Assembly: GCA_964036295.1 (NCBI GenBank)
Contig: OZ038466.1
Coordinates: 8,396,001 to 8,460,000 of the forward strand
DNA from: Plumapathes pennacea
Lineage: Eukaryota; Cnidaria; Anthozoa; Antipatharia; Myriopathidae
DNA: 64,000 bases
Direction of reading: 5' to 3'
Position 1 is the stretch's first letter. The number at the start of each line of letters is the position of its first letter. A program made the translations under genes and the position numbers. Below the pieces are notes generated by a model. The model was not told the DNA's origin and did not search any database. It worked only from the letters and a program-made list of their open reading frames with translations. This document shows, in pieces, positions 24,796-37,955 of this stretch.

Positions 24796-26950
24796 GTATT
24801 CAAATTATAAATAAATATACTCATATTGACTTGATGTTAGTTTACATATTTTGAAGTTGCTCACGTTGAACACAAAATAGAGGCTGCTTTTGAAATAATA
24901 TTTAAATGATATTATCTCTTATAAATTGACAAGCTTCTCTATACCGACGATGATGAATAAAACATAAGATGGCATAATCCTTGATAAATTAGCAATTGAG
25001 TCATGTCCTTATGATCTGCAGGCTGTGACAACAGGACAGTGCGAAGTAATAAACTTGTTTGTACAAGGGGCACAAAAGCCATGATATTTCGACTTTTTTT
25101 AGTGTGTTTTAAACTGTTTTCCACTAATTTACATATAAGTTATCAGGTTTCGCTCTCATGCCTACTCAGTAACCTCCCTGCTTTAGAGCAGTAGGCACAT
25201 GTACTTTTTAGATATCTATTTTTTAGTTATATGGCGGTGGCTGTTTACTTATAACCCAAAAAACCCCACCCAACCTCGTGCACTTTTTGTTCATGCATCC
25301 CATGCTGCTTTGTTCATGCATCCAACTGACAAGTGTGTCAAAACTGGCTTGACTGCATTTTTCACACCTTTCGTTCCATCATGCACAGAAGCCATTTGTG
25401 AGAAGACTCCAACAAAGATGGATGTGTTTGTGAGAAGAGATTTGTAAACCAAAAATGGCAGAGCGAGCGAAAGTCAGGCTTTCTGGTGAGTCTTACTAAG
25501 TTGAAACTTGTGACATACAAATGAATGAAACGAACTTACGCTTAGCTTTATGCCTGTCTTTGAAACATTCCAGGTTATTTAATACATTTCTCTCTTTTCT
25601 CGCAGAGCTTTCATACCATGCAGCTTTCAGGACAGTGGAAAAGAGGCATGGCACATGGACTTGACTCAAAGTTTAGAAGGATTATTTGGCTGGAGATGGC
25701 TTCAAGTGGAAGATGAATGTAGAAATGTATTGAACAGAAAACTGTAAGCTCTGATATGTTATTCTACAGTCATGTATGATGCTATTTACTTTGTCTTTGA
25801 AAGAGGTGCTCTAAACGTTCTCAGTGAGTCCTATTCTCTCAAAGACTTTATTTTACATTAATTTGTGGACATGAACGTTTTTAAATGGGAGGGCACTTTT
25901 GAATTTTATATTTTATATTTTATACTTAGTGTTTGCTGCACTACGTTGGGCAAAAACCTAATTTGCTGTCTGTCACATACGTGTGAACAGCTTGCTTTTT
26001 TTATTAGATAGATTTAATCCAAAGTGCCAAAATTTCCAGGTCTGCTACGATATTATGCAGAAAAATCCCAAATGATAAGTTGTGCAAACAATACAGATAT
26101 TGGCTGCTGAAAGCAATGATGTCTAATCAGTTTGGTTGACAAAGAATTATTGCTTTGCCTGTGTTTTTATTTTTCAGGTGTCAACTTTTTTGCTGTTGTT
26201 TTTCTAAAACGTTCTCAATTGACACTGCCACAAATGTAGTGTAGCGCAAGTTGTGCCCTCTGGCCTTCCACCAGAAGTTATGTGCAACTCTCTTCTTTTT
26301 TTTGTTTTTCAGTTCTTACTGAGGCACAACTTCTAAATCATTTAATGAAAAATGGCTCAAGAAAGATAAGTGAAGTGTTTTAGATTTTTTACCATTCTGT
26401 CATACCACAAGCATCCTGGGCCTCAGCAACTTTATGTTAGGAATGCTTATCCAAAGGGCGAGTTTGTTTGAGGGGAGGCCCTTATTAAATCTTCCCTAGT
26501 CATTTACTTTTGCAATGCGTATCATTTGCTTATGAACAACAAAGCAGTTCGTATAGATCTATTAATAGCGACATACTTTAAAGCATAAAACATCGATTTT
26601 GATTTTCGATGGTGCTAATTTACCATCAGTGCAAAAACGACAAAGTCTGTAAAGGAGAGGAGGCACTTATTTAAAATTTTGGCCAAGAGGGGGGGGGGGG
26701 GGGGGGTGGGGGTGGTCATCTATTAGAGTGGGGCACTTATTCGAAGATCTTCAGTGTGACCATTTGTTAGAACCTTGTGCAATTTGTCACAGCAGTTGAT
26801 CCGGGTCAGTCTCTCTTATGAGAGAGCACTTTTCTGAAGTCTTCCCAAAATTACAAAATTCCCTCCAAAATTTCCTAAATAGGTAGATAATATATTATTG
26901 AAACTTGGTTTGTAGCACTGTTCTTGGCCACTGGAAACTGATGCACTTTT
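24796..26950. other. Non-coding or unresolved stretch, possible small exons
   Basis: Two segments may be exons. An ATG at 25455 opens M-A-E-R-A-K-V-R-L-S, has a GTGAGT donor and would splice in phase to the segment at 25617, reaching a stop after about 29 aa. The same 25617 segment in another frame gives a 36-codon end. Neither is convincing. A poly(G) run lies at 26690-26706. Confidence 0.35.
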
Positions 26951-26989
26951 AAATGTGGCTAAATGTAATTTAGGCAAAGTTAACCACGA

Positions 26990-29900
26990 GACAATTGCTG
27001 GTCAGCAGTCGCTCCCCGCAGCAGGGGGTGCCCCATGGCATTCTGGGGCTTTGCGCGGTTTGTGGCATTTGCAGTTTGCTTGCAGATCGTTGCAGATCTC
27101 TTGCTTGGCTCTAAGTTTGCGATGTTGCGTCAAACTCGTAATAGTCTTGATAGTGCTTACTCTTTGGCCATGGCGTCGAGTGCTTCGACTCTACCACGAC
27201 TTTGTCTTCTCTGGTGACAGCTCCTCCTTCGCTGCCACGCTCTGATCCTAGTCCTTTGCCAGAGTTCATCACCTCTGGTGGCTGCAGTTCGTGTTGCGTT
27301 AGCTGCCGATTTGCCACCCGCTGGACCTGCGGCCTTGTCGCAATTGGCATCTGTTTTACCAATCGTGAGTTCGATCACACCTGTTCGTGTGCCTGTTGTT
27401 GCTCCATCTTGTTTGGCGTGGGGTGGCCTCTCCAACGGAGCCGGAGTGTCTCAATCTACAAGCTTCCTCCGCCCCTTCTGTTCAAGGTAGGTCGGTTGCT
27501 GTGCCCTCATTGGGAACACTTACTCCCTTGCCATTCTGCCTATTGCTGTGTTGTCCAACTCTGTGTCTTCGTTCGTCCAAAACCCGTTCCACGTGGCTAC
27601 CTCTGCTCACGTTCCTAGTTTGGCCCCACCCATTTTTCAACAACCCTTTGTCGTTGGTCCCAGTTTCTCTTCTGTACCTGCAAAGCTGGTGGCACAAACT
27701 GTGGCGGGCAAATTTGTGGATTTCAGCAACCTTCTCTAGGTGAATTTGTCAGAAGTTGAACCCGAGCCTCAACTGCTGTTTGATAGGCATGCCATTCTCA
27801 CCTCCACTCCCAAGAGACAATGCCGGCACATCAAGGGCATTGTGTCTTGGATTGAAGCGTTCTCAGTTTTTTCCTTGGTCCTTGTTTTCTCACTTCCAAC
27901 ATCGCTGGCGTGATTTAACGAGCTACAAGCTTCTAATCCTCCGTACTTACTGGCAATTTGCCGGTCGTGTTTGGTTGGCCTATGATTGTGCCATTTGCCA
28001 GCATGCCACCGCCACGAAGCTGCAGGATTGGTCAAGCATGGATGTCCAGCTGTTCAATTTCCATTCAGTGGGTGCCTCGCCCTGGATCCGTTCTGTATCC
28101 CGTCTTAGCGGAGTTTAGCGAAGCTTGGGGTAACAACTTGTCGCTTGCTGTCTGCAAGTCATGGAACCAAGGTTGTTGCTCTGCGCCTTATTCTTCCTGC
28201 CGCTTCGCCCACAAATGCAGTTCTTGTTCTGGCTTACATCGTGCCAAGGATTGTTTTGATTCGCCCGATCTGGACATCATGCCTGACGCCAAACATGGTT
28301 TGTCGCCTGGCCCAGACTCCAAGGATCTCTCCAAGCATCCCAAGAAGGGACTTTAATTCTTTTCTGTTTTCTTGCTAGTCACTAGTTTTGCTGTTGCTGT
28401 TGCCTTGGTTGCTTCTTAGTTCCATTAAGTTTTGCTTGAGTTGCTTGGTTGCATTGCTGCTTGCGTGTTCTGGTTGCCAATTCATTTTTACTTCCCCTTC
28501 TAGCATGGCCTCCCCTTCCTCCAGTCAAATTAGTTAGCCCTCTCGTCCCTGACCTCTTCACCCAGGAGCTGCGTGAGCACCCGGACCAGAATCGAGTTTC
28601 CTTCGTAATCCAGGAGCTTAGGCATGGGTTTAAGGTGGGCTTCCTTGCAACCTCTCCGCTTAGCTCCTCTAAACGTAACAAGCCGTCTGCCCTTCAACAT
28701 CCGGCCGTCGTCGATGCCTATCTGGCCAATGAAGTATCGAAAGGCTAGTTTTACATCGATCTCATGCTCCCGTTTGGCCTTCAGCACCGTTCATCTTCAA
28801 CTCAGTAGCGTACTTAGTGGAATGGATCCTACGTGGTGTCCGATCTCGTTCACTACTTGGATGATTTCATCAGCGTGGGCCCTCCTAATTCTCTACAGTG
28901 TGCTCACAATCTCGACACTGCCTTAAACGTTTGTCGTCGGCTGGGCCTGCCACTGCATCCCACTAAGTGTGTGAGACCCACAACTTGTATGGTTGTTTTG
29001 GGCATCGAACTTGACTCAGTCAACCAGATAGCTCGCCTACCAGCTGAGAAGCTACTTGCCCTTCAAGATTTACTCTTCTCGTGGGTTCCTCGCTGCTGGT
29101 GTGACAGATGGTAACTCGAATCCTTGATCGGCCACCTCCATTTTGTGGCCAAAGTGGTCTGGCCTGGCTGAACCTTCCTGCGTCGCATGATTGGCCTGCT
29201 CTGCTGCTTCTGGTAACCTGATCATCCTATCCGGTTGAACTGGGAGTTCCACCTTGACCTCCAGTGGTGGGTTCAATTTCTCTCTTCGGGGAACGGCGTC
29301 AGCTTCTGGCTCTATCCAGGCTTGACCCCGGATTTAGATCTGGAGGTCACTTCTGACACAGCAAGTTCCCTTGGCTTTGGTGCCTTTTTCCGCGGAGAAT
29401 GGTTCTCTGGTCCATGGTTGCCCATCCAATGGCACAAGTTTATTGCCTACAAGGAACTCTTCCCGGTGGTTATTGCAGCGCATCTGTGGGGCCCAAGGTG
29501 GGCTAAGAGGAACATTTTGTTCCATTCTGACAACACAGCTGTCGTGTCGGTCCTCAACTCTAGGACTTCCAAGGTCCCCCAGCTGATGCATCTAATGTGT
29601 AGTCTGCTTATGGCCTCAGCCTGTTTCAACTTCTTCACGGCCCGACACATTCCTGGCATGCGGAACTCAATTGCTGATGCCCTTTCTCATTTTAATTGGC
29701 CGGAATTCCGGCATTTAGCTCCTGAGGCACACCCGTTTCCAGTTCCAATTCTGCATCAGCTTCTCAAGGATCTGACTTCTCCCAACTAGAGCAGCAGTGC
29801 TGGAATTTTCTTACGAAGGTCTGGCCCCTTCTACTCGCCAAACTTATACGTCCGCCCAAGACAGGTTTCACCAGTTCTGTCTTCATTCCGGCAGGCTTCA

Positions 29901-30890
29901 CACCAGTGGCTCTCCTTGTCCAGCCGATGAGTGGACCCTCTGCCTTTTTGCAACTTCCTTAGCCGAGTCCCTCCAACATTTCTCCATTAAGGTCTACCTT
30001 TCTGCTGTACAGTCTCTACACATCGAACAAGGCTTCCCCGATCCTCTAGCCAACTGTCTACATCTCCAGGGTGGTTCGTAGCATCAAGCGTCAACAAGGC
30101 TCTCCTGCCAACGAACGTTTACCTGTGACTGACTCCATTATGTGGATTGTTGCCAACTCCCTCGATCTGATTCTTCCTGACCACTGCATGTTCTGGGCTG
30201 CCTGCACTCTCGCCTTCTTTGGCTTCTTGAGATCCTTAGAGTTCCAGTCCCCAACCTCGCCAGTTTCCAGTCCTCCATTCACCTTGAGGTATCAGATATT
30301 GCTGTGAACTCCAACTCTAACCCTTCCTGCTTGCAAGTTAAGATTAAGGCGTCCAAGACTGATCCGTTCCGCGTTGGCTGCTTTATTCACATTGGCCTTG
30401 GTACACCTCTTTGCGCTGTTCAGGCCATGTTGGCTTATCTAGCTCTCAGAGGTATTGCCCCAGGCCCCTTGTTCTTGCTGCAGGACGGGTGGCCTCTGAC
30501 TTGCACCTTACTCACCAACTGGCTTTGTCAAATCCTGGGAGCTGCAGGTGTACCAGGCAACTTCTCTAGCCATAGCTTTCGCATCGGAGCACGCAGTGGA
30601 GTGCCGGATCACCTCATTCAAGCCCTGGGGAGGTGGACCAGCAGTGCTTATCAGCTCTACATCAGAACTCCTGCATCAGCTTTGGCTGGCCTCTCATCAC
30701 CTGGCTTAGCAGTTGGGGTGATCTGCTCAAGTGAGGTCTGTCCTCTTTCTGTAAGTCTTACTTACAGAAAGAGGTACCTTGGTTATGGGTTCAAACGTGC
30801 TGTGGCAACAGCTAGATACAATCTGATGCAATTTGCAACAAAATATATGCCTATGATGGTGGCTGGGTCCTTGGATAATTGTTGAAGGCA
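26990..30890 (+). pseudogene. Degraded DIRS-type (tyrosine recombinase) retroelement
   Basis: Parts occur in DIRS order on the plus strand, across several frames. A gag-like region lies at about 27600-28300, with W-R-D-L-T-S-Y-K-L-L-I-L-R-T-Y and a Cys/His-rich end near 28150-28260. A reverse-transcriptase start follows at 28530-28745, and the Y-L-D-D-F active-site box at about 28856. RNase H lies at 29235-29789, with H-S-D-N-T-A and I-A-D-A-L-S-H. The recombinase occupies 29797-30720: its core-binding part is at 29797-30081 and its catalytic part has H-S-F-R (HxxR) near 30568 and a Tyr in Y-Q-L-Y-I-R near 30655. There are stops and at least four frameshifts. The RT core between 28745 and 28750 is missing, so the element is dead. 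A 14-bp perfect hairpin lies at 30735-30770. Ends were not resolved. Confidence 0.88.
30735..30770. repeat. 14-bp stem hairpin at the 3' end of the DIRS recombinase
   Basis: CCTCTTTCTGTAAG and its exact inverse CTTACAGAAAGAGG flank a short loop. It lies just after the recombinase catalytic region, where DIRS elements carry end-derived complementary sequence. That role is inferred. Confidence 0.8.
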
Positions 30891-31436
30891 GTTGGGAAGT
30901 TCTGGAGGAAAGCACATGTGTTACAGGACTCGAATATGCAAGCTAGAGAATGCTCCAAGATGAAGAAAAGGCCTCTTATCTGATAGGTTTTGTAGTTGGC
31001 TTACTAATCCAGGATGTAGTCTCAAGTAGGATGATGGTGGTCAGGAAGAGGATCGAGTCTCGAACTGGTGTGTTTCTTGCATCATCAGTGAAAGGGTGGT
31101 TGTCTTGCCGTGGGGATGGTTGCTTTGGCGAGCATCGTGTGCATTTCAAAGATGTGCTAGAGGTCAGACTCCTTGGCGAATTGGTTGAGCTGTGTCCAAT
31201 GCTTACAGGAAAAGAAACTTGGTTACAATTACTGTAGGCCAAGTTGCCAGACAGGACTTACAACAGGTTTCTGATGTGCACTGAGGCAGCTCTTCCTCAA
31301 GTTCTTGTACAGGCCATTCTGCAACTGGGATGTCATTGGCATTCTTAGCACGACCACTGTCATAAAATAGGGTGTTTCTCCTTTCGTCAGGAACAAGCAA
31401 GAAGCAGTCAAGAAGATTGTGGAGCCTTTGTGTAAC

Positions 31437-31990
31437 CACCTTCCGTCTTGCTGCGACCGCCTTCCGTCTTGCTGCGACCGCCTTCCGTCTTGCTGCGACC
31501 GCCTGCCGTCTTGCCGCGACTGCCTGCCGTCTTGCCGCGACCGCCTTCCGTCTTGCCGCGACCGCCTTCCGTCTTGCCGCGACCGCCTGCCGTCTTGCCG
31601 CGACCGCCTGCCGTCTTGCTGCGACCGCCTTCCGTCTTGCCGCGACCGCCTGCCGTCTTGCCGCGACCGCCTTCCGTCTTGCTGCGACCGCCTTCCGTCT
31701 TGCTGCGACCGCCTGCCGTCTTGCTGCGACCGCCTTCCGTCTTGCTGCGACCGCCTGCCATCTTGCTGCGACCGCCTTCCGTCTTGCTGCGACCGTCTGC
31801 CGTCTTGCTGCGACCGCCTTCCGTCTTGCCGCGACCGCCTTCCGTCTTGCTGCGACCGCCTTCCGTCTTGCTGCGACCGCCTTCCGTCTTGCTGCGACCG
31901 CCTGCAGTCTTGCTGCGACCGCCTGCTGTCTTGCTGCGACCGCCTGCCGTCTTGCTGCGACCGCTTTCCGTCTTGCAGTGATCGCCTTCC
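31437..31990 (+). repeat. 21-bp minisatellite, first array (about 26 copies)
   Basis: The unit is CTTCCGTCTTGCTGCGACCGC with C/T and G/T variants, GC-rich and unlike its surroundings. Because 21 is divisible by three and the unit lacks stops, several frames on both strands stay open (for example repeated Q-Q-D-G-R-R-S on the minus strand). I treat those frames as by-products. Confidence 0.95.
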
Positions 31991-32329
31991 GTCTTGCACT
32001 GATAACCTTCTGTCTTCTGGAAACCTTTATGCTGTCTTGCTGCGGGCAGGAATGGCACGTCTTGCTGTGGTATATGTTCTGTCATTATGTGGCAGGCCTA
32101 CCGTCTCGATCCTCGGCACATAGCTGCGACCGCCTCTCGTCTTGTGCCTACTTCCCCCATTTCGTGCCTGCCTGCCGTCGTAAGGCGTGTTGGGTAGCTG
32201 CGGGGGGTTGTCGCCCTGGCGTGTCTGATTGTCGCCTTTGCGTTCTGCGTTTCGATGCCGTGTAGGATGCTTCCTTGGCTTTGTAATGTATACACACTGG
32301 GCGTATCAGGTTGTCCAGTTGGCAGTTGG

Positions 32330-33000
32330 TTGTCATCCTGGCGTGCTTGGTTGTCACCCTGGCGTGTTTGGTTGTCGCCCTGGCGTGTTTTGTTGTCGCC
32401 CTGGCATGTAAGGTTGTCGCCCTGGCTTGTTAGGTTGTCGCCCTGGCGTGTTTGGTTGTCGCCCTGGCGTGTTTGGTTGTCGCCCTGGCGTGTTAGGTTG
32501 TCGCCCTGGCGTGTTAGGTTGTCGCCCTGGCGTGTTAGGTTGTCGCCCTGGCGTGTTAGGTTGTCGCCCTGGCGTGTTAGGTTGTCGCCCTGGCGTGTTA
32601 GGTTGTCGCCCTGGCGTGTTAGGTTGTCGCCCTGGCGTGTTTGGTTGTCGCCCTGGCGTGTTTGGTTGTCGCCCTGGCGTGTTTGGTTGTCGCCCTGGCG
32701 TGTTTGGTTGTCGCCCTGGCGTGTTAGGTTGTCGCCCTGGCGTGTTTGGTTGTCGCCCTGGCGTGTTTGGTTGTCGCCCTGGCGTGTTTGGTTGTCGCCC
32801 TGGCGTGTTTGGTTGTCGCCCTGGCGTGTTAGGTTGTCGCCCTGGCGTGTTAGGTTGTCGCCCTGGCGTGTTAGGTTGTCGCCCTGGCGTGTTTGGTTGT
32901 CGCCCTGGCGTGTTAGGTTGTTGCCCTGGCGTGTTAGGTTGTCGCCCTGGCGTGTTTGGTTGTCGCCCTGGCGTGTTAGGTTGTCGCCCTGGCGTGTTAC
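32330..33000 (+). repeat. 21-bp minisatellite, second array (about 31 copies)
   Basis: The unit is GGTTGTCGCCCTGGCGTGTTT, with T/A change near its end in many copies. It is unrelated in sequence to the first array 340 bp upstream but has the same unit length. Open frames here (repeated N-T-P-G-R-Q-P on the minus strand) are by-products. Confidence 0.95.
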
Positions 33001-33225
33001 TGCCTCTCACCCTGCTGCTGTCTCCTTGTTGTCCTGGTGTGACTCACTTTACACCTCTTGGACTAAGGTAAGAACGTGTCTTTGCTTTTGTTGACATGGG
33101 TCGTAGTAAGAATTGCAACAAAACCCTGTTGCAAAACTACAAGAAGAGCTGCTTCAGTGCACAGCAGCAACTTGTTGAAGGTTGCATCAGCAAACTTGGC
33201 CTAGCAGTTACCACAGGGCATTTAT

Positions 33226-33423
33226 ATGCACGCATTCCAAGAACTAATCCAATCTGTGCAAGCTCCAATGCTACTACTCCAACTGGATGTATTGATCTTC
33301 ACAGAGACTTGGCTAGGTGACACAACATTAGATGCGGAGAGTGAATTCCTGGAATACCAACTGGAACGCAGGGAGTTTTCATGTATATATACTCTGAAGC
33401 TACGTATGATGGAATGTTCTTGA
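33226..33423 (+). pseudogene. Non-LTR retrotransposon endonuclease fragment
   Basis: The translation contains D-V-L-I-F-T-E-T-W-L, the conserved second motif of the AP-type endonuclease at the start of LINE ORF2. It then continues for about 25 residues before diverging. No reverse transcriptase follows, so this is a short remnant. Confidence 0.55.
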
Positions 33424-33619
33424 CAATATTGATTACTTCACCAAGACGTTTCTGAGTGTCACTGGTGCCATGCCCTACTGGTTTAGAAATGAGTGATAAA
33501 ACAGAGGCTAACTCCTTGAAGGACACCTCATATCTGCAGTGAGATTAGACACTTGCTTTTTCAGCTTTCTCTGGCATTTAGCAGTGAATCTCTTGATCCA
33601 TGCGGTCACTCTACGTAGG

Positions 33620-35640
33620 TTAATTCATGAGGAGGTTTTCTCTGGATCCATTAAGGTGTTGTCCACTTTGGAAGAGAAAGCGGACCACATCTCGACTTCA
33701 ACTTCAGGGTCATAGTAATCAGGAGGTCGGCAGATTTTTTGTTCTGGCCAGTGACTTTCGTCTTGCCAGAGGAAACTCAGTCCTTGGATCCATGGGCTTT
33801 CTTGTCTTAGGTCTTGTGCAGATAAGCCCCTGGAACAGTCGCTAGAAGTGTTTAGGTAGCCAGGAGCATGCCTCCACTTGTTTGGATCCGAGCCTTCTCT
33901 CAATTCAGCAACCCCGTTGTCTACAAAAGTGTGAAATCTGGCTTTCTCACTCTTGGTATACTGGAGCATGGTAGTTAAATCTGTCCAGTAGGTGATCTGC
34001 TTAGCCTAAATATCTAGCTCTCTCTGGGTGGTTTGGCCAATCCGTACTGTCAGGACCGCAGCTTGCAGCTCTAATCTCTAATCTCTACTTCACCTTTCCA
34101 AGTACAAAGGAGCAGTGGTGAATGCCGTCTTCAGACTGGAGTCTTAGGTAAGCTACAGCGCTAAAGGCAGTCTCAGACGCATCAGCAAACACATGACGTT
34201 GGCGCTGTACCATGCGACCTTCACTTTTGTTGTAGCATCTGGGGATTGATAGCTTTGCCATGTCCATTCCGTCTTGCAAGTTTCCGTGTCAGATACTGGG
34301 CCCGTTATTGGCTGATCCATTGGTTTCACTGCACCAATGATCCTGCAGCTGCATTGGGAGCTTCTTCACCATGTTTTGATGATTTTTGCGGGTGGTCCAA
34401 GATCGTAAAGAAAGAGAGTGACATCATGGCTAAGGCATTGGGTTAGGAAAGTTGAATACCGATCAAGGGCAACGTCATCTCCCAGTTTGATGGTCGGCCA
34501 TTCAGTTACTTTCTTGAGGTAAGCATTGGAGATCCTCTATGTGTCACCGTACTTTTCTTCCAGCAGCTGTTTTGCTTCCAGGTAACCCTTCTTGGGGTCC
34601 ATGAATAGACACCCCTTTATCAGTTTCTTTGGTTGTCCTTCCGGGTACAGTTCTTCAAAAGTTCGGTTACAGGGAATTTGTCTGCTTTCAGTGAAAATCT
34701 GGTTGTAATCACGCTCTTCACTGGGGGCCGTAGCTCAATTGGTTGAGAGACAGATAAAGCCTTTGATAAAGCAGAAGTGGGTTGCTGCAACTGTAACTTT
34801 GTGTTCATCGAGATATTCATTCATCCCGTCGTTAAAGTTCAGTTCTTGTTCCACTTGAGCGTATGCGCGCTCACGAGCTTGAGCCACTCCAACCCCTTCC
34901 TGCAGTTCAAGCCTTACAGTTTCATTTTGAAGAGCTTGTTTTTTCTCTAGCATAGCGGCTCTGGCAACTAATTCTGCTGCTTTGGCTCTTTCTCTGGCTC
35001 TCGTAGAGACAGATGAAGCTCTTAAAGAAGCCTTGGAACGGTTAGACAGTTTGGAGATAATTGAACCGTTATTGAGCTGTTCCTCTATTTGGCGCTTTGC
35101 CAAGATAGTCCAATTTCCGATTTTGTCAATGAAATCACCCATTATCTTGTGCTCTTGGTATTAGTCCCTTGCAATGAGTTTTTCTTCCTTTGTGGTCAGA
35201 GTACCACGTAAGACGTGTGTTTTCTGCAGGTCTTCAAGAACTTCATGCAAAGTCTTCAGTTCACTCTGAACTATGTGCACGTTGTCATAGTCTTTAGTGA
35301 ACAGTTCTATTTTCTTCATTTGACGCGATATTTTCCTTTGGGCAGATTGACGTTTTACCATTTAATGTGGGCTTGAAAAGTCATGCCTTTCGCTGTGGGC
35401 TTTTTTGTTCTTGCGCCGCCGACAACGTCTTGCTTTGTGCTTGTTGCATACTCATTTGCTTTGATGTTTAAATCTTCTCTCGGTCTTGGTGAACCTTCCA
35501 ACTCTTGATTAGAGTCAATCATTTCCAAATTCTGCCATCCAGCTCGAAGGACCAGAAATGTTGATGACTGGACTCTAGACTTGTGAGATGTCCGGTTGCT
35601 GAAGATTTGTTGGGCCCACTTCACAGATACACAAAAAGGT
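33620..35640 (-). pseudogene. BEL/Pao LTR retroelement remnant with internal deletion
   Basis: On the minus strand, gag-like coiled-coil and basic segments occur first (35361-35161 and 35142-34620, rich in R-A-R-E-R-A-K-A-A and Glu/Gln). They are followed almost at once by an RNase H piece (34279-34085, with H-V-F-A-D-A-S-E-T-A) and then an integrase-side piece (33969-33625, with W-R-H-A-P-G-Y-L-N). Protease and reverse transcriptase, expected between gag and RNase H, are absent. Several stops and frame changes are present, and no LTRs were identified. Confidence 0.7.
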
Positions 35641-37955
35641 TGATTGATTTATTGACTGACTGAAGACTGATAAAAAAGCTATTGCCTTAAGTAGCCCAAA
35701 AAGAAGTAACATATGGTAGAATACAAAGAACTGAAACAAAAGAGTAAACTGTACAAAGGAAAAAACAGACAGTTCCGGCCAGTTGGCAACAAGATCCATC
35801 AAAAAAGCAAAGTCTTCATTTTTAATAGTCTATTGAGAACAGTTAAAGCCCTAGAGAGCTTTGGAAGCACTTTAAGAATACTATGGGATGCACCCAGAAA
35901 AAAAAAAGGGGGGGGGGAAGGGGGGGGGGGTTACTTCCATATGTATATATATATAAGCCATATATGTATGTGCTGCCCCAAGGGGTATCATTTTCAAGCA
36001 GTTTTAGTCTGAATTGGGTATAGATTTGCCTTTTTGTTCTGAAATAGGGTATCGATTTTTGGCCTGGGATATGGTATGATTTTAACAAAAATCGGTTGTT
36101 GTGGACATGAAAAAAATATCTGAAATAGTTTTGAAATAGGGTATACATTTTTGTAGTTGAGTCTGAAATAGGGTATAGATAATTTCTCTTGACACTTTTG
36201 CCTTTTATTTTCAGAGGGACTGTGATGTTGATGGAAGCATAAAGAACTAATTCATTCAGCCCCAGATTTTGCTAGTGGGAGGTCCATTTGATATAGATTA
36301 ATTACAAATTGTTGAAAGTGTGCCGTGCACCACTCCTTAACAGAAAATGCTAGACGCTGTTCCTGGGCTGCTCGCCTCCTACTTGTACATGTTAATACAT
36401 ACCTAGCACAAATTGCAAAGCATTATTGACGTTATTCGAGCAGATTTTGCTTGAAAGGTGGGGGTTAGTCTTTCTGTCTGTCTGTCTGTTTGTCTGTCTT
36501 TCTATCTGTCTGTTTGTCTATCTGTGTCATCTGAATCATCAAAGTTTTTCCAAGCGCAACGGAAGAGGACATAGCCGATCATATCAAGCCGACGGGGGCT
36601 AGGGGGCTAGACTTCATTGAGGTTTCTTGTGATGCAGATTTTAATGCTTTTGGATGTAATGTTAGGGGTTTCCTACTCTCCGTCCCTCTCGAACACAGTT
36701 TACGGTCGTTCGTGTATGTGCGTTATCATAATAAACATAAAATCAGTCAGAACACTGTGCCTTTTGCAAATTTTATTGCTTTAAACCTATTGATATCACC
36801 AAGGGAAGAAAACAATATTTTGACTACTTCTTGCAAATAGTAGGGGGTGTTGGGGTAATATCGTCAAGCTAGGCGTGACCTTTTTATACGCAAAATTCTT
36901 CAAGAACTTGCTCCAAGGACAGCAAGAGCGATCACACCTCGAGTTCTTCATGAGCATATTTATTAAGCATTTAGCTGTACTGAAGTTATTAGGTTCAAGA
37001 TTTCCGAGGGCTTGACGTTTAAGTAGCGTCACCCTGCGTGATTCGTGTGAACCATTAGTTGCCGCAACAATATTTGGCAAAAAATAGAAAGAAAGAAACA
37101 ATTCGCGTAAACTTTCATTTAGTATTTGGACAAAGTAACAGAACAAGTTTCATTGTTTTATCAAACCCACAATTGTGCCGATTGCGGTCTGCTCCTCGTT
37201 TATGAGATGTATCTTCGCTTTTAAGCCCGTATGAAGTCTCCCTACACAAAACCAAGAAGCCTGACATTTCATTGTTTATCAACTTTTTGCCAGTTGATGC
37301 ACCGCTTGATCGTGCCAATCTTCTCGAGGATTAATCAGTTTACCACGAACAGGAACACCTTTAATGAACGGAAAGAAAAAAGTCCTTGCAGTACAAAACA
37401 AATATTACCTCGTATATATAATTAAAGCAATATAGTGTAAACTGCCACTTGATAATAATGCCAAGGAAAGGCACCCTCAAGAATCTCTACGCTGTCCAGC
37501 GATGTCGGTGATCGTATTGTATCTGGGCACCAGAACTTCAATTCTAGTTTCTCTTAGCAAATTTTTCAGTGCAGCTTCATGCATTGCTTAGAGGACTCTG
37601 AAATTCTGTCATAAAATAGCAACAACATACAAACATCCACACAGTCATGTACAAATTAACACTAATTCGTCCAACACGCATTATCCGTCATGGCCACACG
37701 GATACAACGTCTGAAATGTGTGTTCGATTTAGACGTCGCAGCAACGACGCATCGAATGAAATGCATAAACTACACGAGTTATTTTAGCCGATAACATTGA
37801 GAATGAAGGAGGATTCACACATGGGGTTTAAATTCGTCTGCATTAAATCCGTCGTATGAATCGGAGCGACATTTACGTCGTCTGATCGACGAAGTTAATA
37901 GGAATTAAATTCGTGTGAATTAAATGCGACGATTGTGCGACGTATAAACCAGGCC
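35641..37955. other. Gene-free repeat-rich stretch
   Basis: I find no exon with splice support. It holds a poly(G) run near 35908-35929, repeated GAAATAGGGTAT words at 36035-36180, a (GTCT)n-type tract at 36472-36530, and a CG-containing repetitive stretch at about 37640-37950. Confidence 0.55.
36472..36530 (+). repeat. (GTCT)n microsatellite
   Basis: Imperfect CTGT/GTCT tetranucleotide units. Confidence 0.85.

Noticed and set aside
31229..33094. Long open frames on both strands (up to about 297 codons)
   Set aside because: They are read-through of the two 21-bp minisatellites and stay open in several frames at once.
34727..34755. tRNA-like A box (TAGCTCAATTGG) in the BEL remnant
   Set aside because: No B box or cloverleaf follows, and the sequence is explained by the gag-like reading frame on the minus strand.
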